Of a stretch of 36,064 nucleotides of DNA, positions 25,175 to 33,267 are shown piece by piece. This stretch comes from JAZREA01 sp045660545. Its GTDB lineage: Bacteria; Bacillota; Clostridia; Monoglobales; Firm-18. Positions within the stretch are counted from its first letter, which is position 1; each line of letters begins with the position of its first letter. The notes under the pieces are model-generated. The model ran no database searches. It was not told the DNA's origin and saw only the letters and a program-made list of their open reading frames with translations. Location of the stretch: contig JAZREA010000024.1 in assembly GCA_045660545.1 (NCBI GenBank), forward strand, positions 1 to 36,064. Reading direction: 5' to 3'. The position numbers and the translations under genes are program-made.

Positions 25175-27634
25175 TTATTCTTCTGTTCCCTCACCAAATG
25201 TGAAAGAAAATTCCTGCTGTTCAGGCTCGTTTTCGTCCGACATTCCAAGGTCCATATTCATCATCATTTCGTTCCACTGAGCCTTTGTAACCAAGACTTC
25301 GCGAGGCTTCGTTCCATCAAACGGACCGATTATTCCACGCTCTTCCATCTGGTCGATTAGCCTTGCAGCACGCTGGTAACCAACTTTCAGACGCCTTTGG
25401 TACATAGCGACCGACGCCTGCCCCGCCTCGATAGCCATCTCGACAGCCTGAGGTAGCAGCTCGTCCGCCTCCTTGCCCCTGTCTTCTGTCGCCTTGGGAG
25501 TTTCGCCGGAGCGCTCTATTTTTTCGATTATATCTTCGTCGTAAACAACCTCGTTTTGTCCCTTTACGTACTCGACAATTTGCTCAACCTCTTTGTCGCT
25601 TACAAAGCAACCCTGAACACGCATAGGCTTTGAAGTACCTATCGGGAAGTAAAGCATATCGCCCTTACCAAGAAGCTTCTCCGCGCCGCCCATATCAAGA
25701 ATGGTCTTACTGTCGACAAACTGTCTTACAGCAAATGCAATTCTAGATGGAATATTCGCCTTGATAACGCCTGTTATAACGTCAACCGACGGTCTTTGTG
25801 TAGCGATTACGAGGTGCATACCCGCAGCACGCGCCATCTGTGCAAGACGGCAGATGCTGTCTTCAACATCGTTAGGCGCAACCATCATAAGATCCGCAAG
25901 CTCGTCTATAATTATTACAATCTGCGGCAGCTCTTCTTCGTCGTTTTCACGCGCCCAGACATTATATCCTTTCAGGTCGCGGACGTTGTTGTCAGCAAAA
26001 AGCTTGTAGCGGTTAGTCATTTCGTTAACAGCCCACTGCAACGCACCCGCAGCTTTACGCGGGTCAGTAACAACCGGAATGAGCAAATGCGGTATGCCGT
26101 TATACACACCAAGCTCAACTGCCTTAGGGTCTACCATAACGAGCTTAACCTCGTTGGGCGAAGCCTTGTAAAGAATACTTGTTACAAGTGAATTGATACA
26201 CACAGACTTACCCGAACCTGTTGAGCCCGCGATAAGAAGGTGAGGCATACGTGCGATGTCCCCGACAACAGGGTTGCCCGCTATATCCTTACCGAGTGCG
26301 AAAGCAAGCTTGCTCTTGAAATTAGCAAAGTCTGCTGTGCCGATTACTTCCCTTATATATACAGCGCTTAAAACCTCGTTAGGCACTTCAATACCTATCG
26401 CGGTTTTACCGGGAATCGGCTCTATTCTGATGCCGACAGCTGCAAGATTTAACGCTATGTCGTCAGCAAGATTTGTAATCTTTGAAATCTTAACTCCCTC
26501 GTACGGTTGAAGCTCGTAACGGGTAATCGTCGGTCCACGGCTGTAATCGACAATCTTTGCCTCCACGCCAAAGGAGTGGAGAGTCTCTATCAGCTTCTTT
26601 GCGGTGCGTTGGAGCGCCTCCTCAGCAAGATGCGAGGGTGGCTCCGGCTCTTTGAGTATAGAAAGAGACGGATATTTATAATCTACCTTATCGTTTACAA
26701 CCTCTATTTCAACATGTTCAGCTTTAAGTGTTTTCTTGTTATTCGGAAGCAGCGATTCCTCTGCCGCCGTATCTATCGCGTCAGTTATAGCAGCCTTATC
26801 CGGCTGAGATGTCGCCTGAACGCCTGTCTTCATAAACGCAGGAATTGCAGAGTCTATGTCCGGTGTGTCCGGCATATCTGCAACCGGGTCAAACGCCTGC
26901 TTTTTAGAAGCCTTGGTCTTTTTCTTGTTATCAGGCAGGTCTGCAAACTCTTTTTCAAAATCAAAAATCTCTTTTTTAATCTTTTTAAGCTGTTTTTGCA
27001 TCTCTATCGGCATAGCCTCAGGCGCCTTTTCAACCTCTTCTTCCTCCATAGGCTCGTACGGCTTTGAAAGCTTTTCTCTTATGTAATTAAACACGCCTGA
27101 AATAGAAATTTCAAATATACATATCAAAAGCACAAGCATAGCGGTAATAAGCACGATTATGCTACCTACCTTGCCGATAACGCTTTGCAAAAGCATACCG
27201 AGGTATCCGCCCAGTACGCCGCCTCCGCCCGCAATCCATAGCGACTTTGTAAGCTCAATCACAGTGTCGCCGCCATCGACAGGGCTGCTGCAAACATGCC
27301 AGAACGCACTAAGGCACAAAACAAATATTGTTGTAAAAATATATTTTCTCTTATACTTGCCAAAGTGTTTTTTGGCAATATAATGAATCGAGCATGCTAT
27401 CAGCGCAAAGCACAAAATATAAGCAGGCATACCAAACAAGCCCATAAGCAAGGTGTTTACAAGAGCACCCAAAGGACCTGTCCAGCTTGTGAACATACTT
27501 ATACCGATTAATATACCGACAGCGATGATTATGACTGCGGTAATATCGTGGTTAGTCTTTTTTGCAGGCTGTCTTGAAGACGACGGCCTGCTACTGCTTT
27601 TACGTCTTTTACTCTTTTTTACCTCACGTGCCAT
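25175..27634 (-). CDS. ftsK: DNA translocase FtsK/SpoIIIE family
   Basis: Membrane-anchored, septum-located ATPase that pumps chromosomal DNA through the closing septum or sporulation septum. 819 residues: a basic N-terminus, about four membrane segments (30-180), a charged linker, then the motor. The Walker A motif GSTGSGKS is at about 470-477, and the Walker B block VIIIDELADLMM is near 560. The C-terminal winged-helix gamma domain (about 740-800, ASVAMYQRRLKVGYQRAARL) reads polar DNA motifs. AAAAGGAG precedes the ATG. It lies 26 bp after the HIT gene. Whether it serves division, sporulation, or both cannot be told from sequence. Confidence 0.95.
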   Translation of the reverse strand: MAREVKKSKRRKSSSRPSSSRQPAKKTNHDITAVIIIAVGILIGISMFTSWTGPLGALVNTLLMGLFGMPAYILCFALIACSIHYIAKKHFGKYKRKYIFTTIFVLCLSAFWHVCSSPVDGGDTVIELTKSLWIAGGGGVLGGYLGMLLQSVIGKVGSIIVLITAMLVLLICIFEISISGVFNYIREKLSKPYEPMEEEEVEKAPEAMPIEMQKQLKKIKKEIFDFEKEFADLPDNKKKTKASKKQAFDPVADMPDTPDIDSAIPAFMKTGVQATSQPDKAAITDAIDTAAEESLLPNNKKTLKAEHVEIEVVNDKVDYKYPSLSILKEPEPPSHLAEEALQRTAKKLIETLHSFGVEAKIVDYSRGPTITRYELQPYEGVKISKITNLADDIALNLAAVGIRIEPIPGKTAIGIEVPNEVLSAVYIREVIGTADFANFKSKLAFALGKDIAGNPVVGDIARMPHLLIAGSTGSGKSVCINSLVTSILYKASPNEVKLVMVDPKAVELGVYNGIPHLLIPVVTDPRKAAGALQWAVNEMTNRYKLFADNNVRDLKGYNVWARENDEEELPQIVIIIDELADLMMVAPNDVEDSICRLAQMARAAGMHLVIATQRPSVDVITGVIKANIPSRIAFAVRQFVDSKTILDMGGAEKLLGKGDMLYFPIGTSKPMRVQGCFVSDKEVEQIVEYVKGQNEVVYDEDIIEKIERSGETPKATEDRGKEADELLPQAVEMAIEAGQASVAMYQRRLKVGYQRAARLIDQMEERGIIGPFDGTKPREVLVTKAQWNEMMMNMDLGMSDENEPEQQEFSFTFGEGTEE

Positions 27635-27660
27635 AATAATAACTCCTTTTTATTATTTAA

Positions 27661-28002
27661 TCAGCCCGGAGGCCATTGGAGCGAGCGTCCGCCCAGCATA
27701 TGGTAGTGAAGATGTGATACGGTTTGTCCTCCGTCTTCACCGATATTAGTTACTATTCTGTATCCGCTTTCTGATATCCCCTCGTCTTTTGCAATCTCTG
27801 CCGCCACCTTGAAAATATGGCCGACAATCGCACTGTTTTCGTCCGTAATTTCGTTAACTGACGAAATGTGCTGCTTTGGGATTATAAGAACGTGCACAGG
27901 TGCCTGCGGGTCGATATCACGAAAGGCATATACAAGCTCGTCCTCGTAGACCTTGGAAGATGGGATTTCCTTTGCAGCTATTTTACAAAACAAACAATCC
28001 AT
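27661..28002 (-). CDS. HIT family nucleotide-binding protein (HINT-like)
   Basis: Small nucleotide hydrolase, 113 residues, of the histidine triad superfamily; relatives hydrolyse purine nucleoside phosphoramidates. The triad His97-x-His99-x-His101 is intact, and the N-terminal CLFCKI pair resembles the zinc site of many bacterial HIT proteins. It lies 27 bp after alaS. HINT proteins can hydrolyse aminoacyl-adenylates, which would make the neighbourhood with alaS sensible, but that link is inference. Confidence 0.92.
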   Translation of the reverse strand: MDCLFCKIAAKEIPSSKVYEDELVYAFRDIDPQAPVHVLIIPKQHISSVNEITDENSAIVGHIFKVAAEIAKDEGISESGYRIVTNIGEDGGQTVSHLHYHMLGGRSLQWPPG

Positions 28003-28029
28003 TAAAAACGCTCCTTTAATGTAGTTTAA

Positions 28030-30666
28030 CTATTTAAGCTGTGTTTTTACAAGCTCTGCAACTTTTGACAGCGCCTCGTTGGTCTTAGAAGCGTCCTTGC
28101 CGCCGCCCTGAGCCATATCGGGCTTGCCGCCACCGGAGCCACCTGCAATTTTTGTAATCTCTTTGATGATATTACCGCAATGTACGCCCTTTGAAACGGC
28201 GGACTTTGTAGCGGTAGCTATGAACATAAGCTTGTCGTCGCAGTTTGAGGCAAGCACTGCAACACCACAGTCGAGCTTGTCGCGTACGGTATCGCTAAGT
28301 GTTCTTAAATCTGCAACAGAAAGACCGTCAGCGACAGCGGTTATAACCTTTACTCCGTCGACATCGGAAGCATCTTTCATAACGTCGTCAAGCTTGCTGT
28401 TGGCAGCCTTTGCCTTTAACTCTTCAAGAGCCTTTTTGTCAGCCTTTGACTCTGATACCAAAGCCTCTGCCTTTTTATCAATCTCGTTTAGTAGGTTAGT
28501 CTTTAACGCAAGCGCAGTTCTTTCAATCAAGGCGTTTTTCTCCTCGATGTAGTCAAGAACAGCCTTACCTGTTATCGCCTCGATACGTCTTGTGCCTGCG
28601 GCAACGCCTGATTCAGAAAGAATCTTGAAAAGTCCGGCCTCTGATGTATTGCTAAGGTGAGTACCACCACAAAATTCAACAGAATAGTCGCCCATTTTAA
28701 CTACGCGTACAACTTCGCCATACTTTTCGCCAAACTGTGCTTCGGCACCAAGCTTTTTAGCCTCGTCGATAGGAAGCTCGTTTACAACAATCGGCATAGC
28801 GCCCAAAATTGCGGCGTTAACCTTAGCTTCTGCTTCCTTTATCTGTTCATCGGTCATCGCCTCGAAATGCGAGAAGTCAAAGCGAAGGTGATTGTCAGTA
28901 ACCTCGGAACCTGCCTGCGCAACATGGTCGCCAAGCACTTCCTTTAACGCCTTATGCAAAAGGTGGGTAGCACTGTGGTTTCTGCAAACGGACATTCTGT
29001 TTTCCCTGCAAACCTCTGCCAAAACTGTTTCGCCCTCTTCAAACGAGCCGGACTCTACCTCCACTATGTGCATATAGATACCGTTTCCGTTCTTCTTTGT
29101 ATCAACTACCTTTGCAACAGCGCCGTCCTTTTTAACAAGGCCTATGTCGCCCGACTGTCCGCCCATCTCTGCGTAGAAAGTGGTCTTGTCTGTAACGATT
29201 ATACCCTTTTGTCCCTGATTGATTACGGACGAAATTTCACCGTCTGCGACTACGCCCACAACCTTACACTCGGTTACTAAGCTATCGTAGCCAACAAACT
29301 CGGTTGGAGCAGCGTTTTCAAAAACATAGCTTTCCTTGTCTTCCCAGCTTGAACCGTCTTTTCTTGCTTCGCGGGCAGTTCTCTTTTGCTTGTCAAGCTC
29401 TGCGTTAAAGCCGTCTCTGTCTACGTCAAGGCCCTTTTCAGAGCAGATTTCAACAGTTATGTCAATCGGGAAGCCGTAAGTGTCGTTAAGACGGAAAGCG
29501 AGCTCGCCGCTAAGAACGCTCTTGCCCTCTGCCTTTGTGTCTGCAATATATTTGTCCAAAATTGAAAGGCCGTTGTCGATTGTCTTTGCGAACCTTTCTT
29601 CTTCGATTCTTATAATCTTTTTGATATACTCGCGCTTTTCTTCAAGCTCGGGGTAACCGGACTTTGACTCGTCTATAACTGTGTCTGCTACGTTGTACAA
29701 AAACTCGCCCTTTATATCAAGGAGCTTTCCGTGACGTGCAGCACGTCTTAAAAGACGCCTTAACACGTAACCTCTGCCTTCGTTTGAAGGGATTACGCCG
29801 TCAGAAACCATCATAACGGTACTTCTTATGTGGTCGGTAATTACTCTTAGCGAAACGTTGACCTTTTCGTCCTTTTTGTACTCAACGCCTGCTATCTTTG
29901 AAATGTGAGCCATTGTGTTTCTTACAGTATCTACTTCAAAGAGGTTGTCAACACCCTGAATAACCGCAGCGAGTCTTTCAAGGCCCATACCTGTATCAAT
30001 GTTTGGATGTGCAAGGCGGTTGTAGTTGCCTTCTTCATCCTTGTCAAACTGTGTAAACACAAGGTTCCATACTTCCATAAACCTGTCACAGTCGCAACCA
30101 AGCTTACAGTCAGGCTTGCCGCAGCTGTATTCCACGCCGCGGTCAACGTGAATTTCCGAGCAAGGTCCGCAAGGGCCTGTGCCGTGCTCCCAGAAGTTGT
30201 CCTTTTTACCCATCTTGACAACTCTGTCGGCATCAACGCCTATTTCATTAACCCATATATCACGAGCCTCGTCGTCCTCTTCATAAACAGTAACCCAAAG
30301 CTTGTCCTTCGGAAGCTCCATAACCTCTGTCAAAAACTCCCAGCCCCAGGAAATAGCCTCACGCTTGAAATAGTCGCCAAACGAGAAGTTACCAAGCATC
30401 TCGAAATAAGTACCATGGCGTGCTGTCTTACCAACGCACTCGATATCAGGAGTCCTGATACACTTCTGGCAGGTGGTTACTCTCTTTCTCGGCGGAATCT
30501 CCGCACCTGTAAACCACTTCTTCATAGGCGCCATACCCGAATTTATCAAAAGCAAGCTCGCGTCGTTTTTAGGCACAAGCGAAAAGCTTCCCAAACGCAA
30601 GCAGCCCTTCGACTCAAAAAAGCTTAAAAATTTCTCTCTGATTTCATTCAAACCCATTTTTTCCAA
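28030..30666 (-). CDS. alaS: Alanine--tRNA ligase
   Basis: Charges tRNA-Ala; about 878 residues, the full family length. In order: the class II catalytic core (LLINSGMAP, ARHGTYFEMLGNFSFGDYF), the tRNA-binding middle, the editing domain with HSATHLLHKAL and CGGTHLSNTSEAG, and the C-terminal C-Ala domain ending in GGKPDMAQGGGKD. The cysteine-rich loop CGKPDCKLGCDCDRF is an insertion also common in clostridial enzymes. The start is uncertain: a TTG at 30666 has AGGATGTG 6 nt upstream and leaves the usual five residues before LNEIREK. The alternatives are a GTG at 30675, too close to any site, and an ATG at 30657. First gene of the alaS-HIT-ftsK operon. Confidence 0.96.
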   Translation of the reverse strand: MEKMGLNEIREKFLSFFESKGCLRLGSFSLVPKNDASLLLINSGMAPMKKWFTGAEIPPRKRVTTCQKCIRTPDIECVGKTARHGTYFEMLGNFSFGDYFKREAISWGWEFLTEVMELPKDKLWVTVYEEDDEARDIWVNEIGVDADRVVKMGKKDNFWEHGTGPCGPCSEIHVDRGVEYSCGKPDCKLGCDCDRFMEVWNLVFTQFDKDEEGNYNRLAHPNIDTGMGLERLAAVIQGVDNLFEVDTVRNTMAHISKIAGVEYKKDEKVNVSLRVITDHIRSTVMMVSDGVIPSNEGRGYVLRRLLRRAARHGKLLDIKGEFLYNVADTVIDESKSGYPELEEKREYIKKIIRIEEERFAKTIDNGLSILDKYIADTKAEGKSVLSGELAFRLNDTYGFPIDITVEICSEKGLDVDRDGFNAELDKQKRTAREARKDGSSWEDKESYVFENAAPTEFVGYDSLVTECKVVGVVADGEISSVINQGQKGIIVTDKTTFYAEMGGQSGDIGLVKKDGAVAKVVDTKKNGNGIYMHIVEVESGSFEEGETVLAEVCRENRMSVCRNHSATHLLHKALKEVLGDHVAQAGSEVTDNHLRFDFSHFEAMTDEQIKEAEAKVNAAILGAMPIVVNELPIDEAKKLGAEAQFGEKYGEVVRVVKMGDYSVEFCGGTHLSNTSEAGLFKILSESGVAAGTRRIEAITGKAVLDYIEEKNALIERTALALKTNLLNEIDKKAEALVSESKADKKALEELKAKAANSKLDDVMKDASDVDGVKVITAVADGLSVADLRTLSDTVRDKLDCGVAVLASNCDDKLMFIATATKSAVSKGVHCGNIIKEITKIAGGSGGGKPDMAQGGGKDASKTNEALSKVAELVKTQLK

Positions 30667-30766
30667 AACATTCACATCCTAAAAGCATTATAATCCTCAT
30701 ACGAGGTTTGGGCGTTAATACGAGATGCTTTAAAAGCTAACATCCGCGCATTACACACATACATAT

Positions 30767-30795
30767 ATTTTATTATTTTTTCCAATAAAAGTCAA
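30767..30795 (-). promoter_or_regulatory. Promoter of the alaS operon
   Basis: On the minus strand TTGACT (30790-30795) and TAAAAT (30767-30772) are 17 bp apart. The leader is only about 95 nt, with small hairpins such as CCTC-gtat-GAGG. No T-box features (specifier loop, conserved T-box sequence) are visible. Confidence 0.7.
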
Positions 30796-30805
30796 GGTTT
30801 TTGCG

Positions 30806-32188
30806 CTACTTAGCCATTATATTATTTTCTCTTGTGTGGCAGGTTAAAAGTATGACCTGATTGTCGACCCCTTTTAAGTAGGAGAGCGCGTTTTTCAGGC
30901 GGACATCATCATAAAGCGCAAAGGAATCGTCCAAAACAACCGGGCTTTCCGGAGCAATTAGCTTAACAAGTGCCATACGCAGCGAAAAGTATATCTGGTC
31001 GTATGTGCCAAGGCTTAAAAATTCGTCACTTATGATGTTGCCTACCGTGTCTCGCACCTTAATCCTGTACTTATCGTCCGCCCAAAAGTCTACATACTTA
31101 CCCTCCGTGATTTTTTCAAAAACGGCAAAAGCGGTTTTATTAAGGCGCGGAACATAGTCCTTTTGCAGCTCCTCAAAGGCTTCTGCAAGGCACTTTTTAG
31201 CGTATCTCAAATCCGACACAGCGCCCTCGTAGCGTTCGCGTTCTTTCACGTAGTGGTCATACTCGGAAACATCAATGCGTTCGTACTCAGTTTTGAGTGT
31301 TTGCAACGCACTTTCGCAGTAACCCATCTCTCTTGCCTTATCGAGAGCTGTCGCCGTGTTTTTACGTCTGTCAAGCGTAAATTTAACACCAAGCACTAAA
31401 AACAGCGCCGCAAGCGACAGGGCAAAATACGGCTTTATAAAAAAGCACATTAAAACCAAAAGACAGGCAAAGCCATAAAACAATGGTTCAAAAAGCTTTT
31501 GGTCAGAAACGACCTTGGCCTTTTTAAGCTCCGAAAGTTCACGTTCCTTTTCAGCTATTTTAACTGATATATCGTTCTTCATGGCACGAAGACGAGAAAG
31601 CTCGTTAATTTTAGCGCTTACAAGGTTGATTTTCCCCTTTGTACCTGTAAGCTCGCGCTCGGCTGAGTCTAAAATCGAAACCGCTTTTTTATAAGAATAA
31701 TCCTCGCTTCCGCTTTGCGTAAGGTTTATAAGCCTTGCTTGCAATTCAGCCGACTTTTCCTCGTTAATTCCGCTTGAAAGCTGCTTTATATAACAGGTAT
31801 TATCGAACGTGTCTCCGCTTAGCATCGTTAAAAGCTCACCCACGTTATCCACACAGAGCCTGTCCTCTCTTGCACCATTTAAGTTGTTATATACGTCGAT
31901 TTTGTCGTCAGACTTTTTGTTACCAAAGCTCCTCTTGATTATGTACTCTGTATTTAAGCAGTCGACCACTATCTCTCCCGACATCACAGACTCTAAAAAC
32001 GGCATATACCTCTTTCGCTGATTAAACTTTAAAGAATTAACTCCAAAGAGCATCACTCGTATAAACTCCGCAAGGGTGGACTTTCCTCCCTCGTTGGGCA
32101 GTGAGATTATATTAAGCCCGTCTGTAAAATCAAATCTTTTGTCTTTAATTCCGCCAAACTTTTCTATATAAACACTTTTAATAATCAC
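30806..32188 (-). CDS. Compact SbcC/YhaN-like ATPase with membrane hairpin
   Basis: RecF/SMC-type ABC ATPase of only 460 residues, against about 900-1000 for full SbcC or YhaN. The N-terminal Walker A block is LPNEGGKSTLAEF (about 30-42), lacking the usual first Gly. The C-terminal half has the ABC signature FLSLGTYDQIYFSLR and Walker B SPVVLDDSFALYDD. A short coiled coil (about 165-235 and 290-350) flanks two hydrophobic segments (about 235-275), a feature shared with YhaN. No zinc-hook CxxC is visible. The ATG overlaps the stop of the metallophosphoesterase by 4 nt, so the two form an Mre11/Rad50-like pair, probably acting on DNA and perhaps at the membrane. Confidence 0.8.
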   Translation of the reverse strand: MIIKSVYIEKFGGIKDKRFDFTDGLNIISLPNEGGKSTLAEFIRVMLFGVNSLKFNQRKRYMPFLESVMSGEIVVDCLNTEYIIKRSFGNKKSDDKIDVYNNLNGAREDRLCVDNVGELLTMLSGDTFDNTCYIKQLSSGINEEKSAELQARLINLTQSGSEDYSYKKAVSILDSAERELTGTKGKINLVSAKINELSRLRAMKNDISVKIAEKERELSELKKAKVVSDQKLFEPLFYGFACLLVLMCFFIKPYFALSLAALFLVLGVKFTLDRRKNTATALDKAREMGYCESALQTLKTEYERIDVSEYDHYVKERERYEGAVSDLRYAKKCLAEAFEELQKDYVPRLNKTAFAVFEKITEGKYVDFWADDKYRIKVRDTVGNIISDEFLSLGTYDQIYFSLRMALVKLIAPESPVVLDDSFALYDDVRLKNALSYLKGVDNQVILLTCHTRENNIMAK

Positions 32189-33207
32189 TCTATATGCACC
32201 TTCTCTCCGCGAAGAGCCAAAAGACCATACTTTAAAGCGCCCGGGTTATCGCATTTTTGAGAAAAAATGCCCTTTAACGTATAACTGTTGTCTTCGGGCT
32301 GGACTGTTTCGTCAACAATCTCTGTAAAGTAAAAGTCCTTTTCTAAAAACTCTTTTATGAAAGTTGTGTCTATAAAAGTACCTCTTTCTCCACAAAGAGT
32401 GATTCTGTACGCATTATCCTTTGAAGCAAGCTCCTTAGCCACCTTACATGCAATCGAAAAATTGTCCTGTTCTCCCGTTACGTCTACCTTGGCAAGCACG
32501 TATTCCCTGCGACAAATGTTGACAAAACGTCCGTTTACTTCACCCTTTGAAATCTCAGCAATTACAACGCCTTTTGCGCCTGTTTCATCGAACGCGCGCC
32601 CCTCAGGAATGCCGCAATACGAGTATGTAAAGTTCCCAAGCTTTACAAAGCCGCCGTGGGCGTGAACATGTCCCAACGCTGCGTAGTCTATTCCGCTGTT
32701 TTGAAGTTGGTTTTCATCTATTGGGTTATAGACACTTTTTCCGGCAACCTCGCCATGCATAAGCAAAATATTAATCCTGTCGGCATCTTCTGCAACAAAG
32801 CCCTCCGACACAGCAACGCTGCAATGCTCGTCCGCAAAGCTGACTCCATATATATCTGCGTTTTTTACACTGACCTTTTCTATGTAGTCAGAAAAAACAT
32901 AAACGTTTGGCCCAAAGTCGGCCTTTACGTTCCAGTCGTGATTACCAAGAACTATAAAGACTTTTGTTTGTCCAAGCCTTTTAAACTGGTTACTTACAAA
33001 GTCCAAAAGTTCTGCCGACGGATTTGAATCTTCAAACATATCTCCTGCTATTAAAAGAGCGTCAACATTCTCAGAAAGTGCAAGGTCTATTATTGACGAG
33101 AAGGTTTCGTTAAGCTCCGCTCTTCTTTTGTCACTTTTGTCCCCCATATTTAAAAGCCGGGAGCCAAGGTGCATATCTGCCGTATGCAGAATTTTAAAGG
33201 TTTCCAT
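32185..33207 (-). CDS. SbcD/YhaO-like metallophosphoesterase
   Basis: Calcineurin-like phosphoesterase of the Mre11/SbcD type, about 340 residues. The five metal-site blocks occur in order: DMH near the N-terminus, GDMFED, GNHDW, LMHGE, and GHVHAHG. A C-terminal part of about 100 residues probably contacts its partner ATPase, with which it shares a 4-nt overlap. The ATG at 33207 was chosen because AAGGAAGTG lies just upstream; the longer frame starts inside the hairpin before that site. Family members are DNA exo- or endonucleases needed to process hairpins and broken ends. Confidence 0.87.
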   Translation of the reverse strand: METFKILHTADMHLGSRLLNMGDKSDKRRAELNETFSSIIDLALSENVDALLIAGDMFEDSNPSAELLDFVSNQFKRLGQTKVFIVLGNHDWNVKADFGPNVYVFSDYIEKVSVKNADIYGVSFADEHCSVAVSEGFVAEDADRINILLMHGEVAGKSVYNPIDENQLQNSGIDYAALGHVHAHGGFVKLGNFTYSYCGIPEGRAFDETGAKGVVIAEISKGEVNGRFVNICRREYVLAKVDVTGEQDNFSIACKVAKELASKDNAYRITLCGERGTFIDTTFIKEFLEKDFYFTEIVDETVQPEDNSYTLKGIFSQKCDNPGALKYGLLALRGEKVHIE

Positions 33208-33227
33208 ATAATCACTTCCTTTTTCAA

Positions 33228-33251
33228 ATAGCATCGGTTACCCGATGCTAT
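33228..33251 (-). other. Perfect 10-bp hairpin between the VanW gene and the SbcD-like gene
   Basis: ATAGCATCGG (33228-33237) and CCGATGCTAT (33242-33251) form a stem with a 4-nt loop. On the minus strand it is followed by TTTGAAAAAGG, a poor U tract, and then the SbcD-like ribosome binding site. It may be a weak terminator or attenuator that lowers read-through from the VanW gene, or an mRNA stabiliser. Confidence 0.6.
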
Positions 33252-33267
33252 CTAAAAATATAATATT

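Noticed and set aside
30667..30795. T-box riboswitch before alaS
   Set aside because: The leader is too short and has no T-box sequence or antiterminator; only small hairpins are present.
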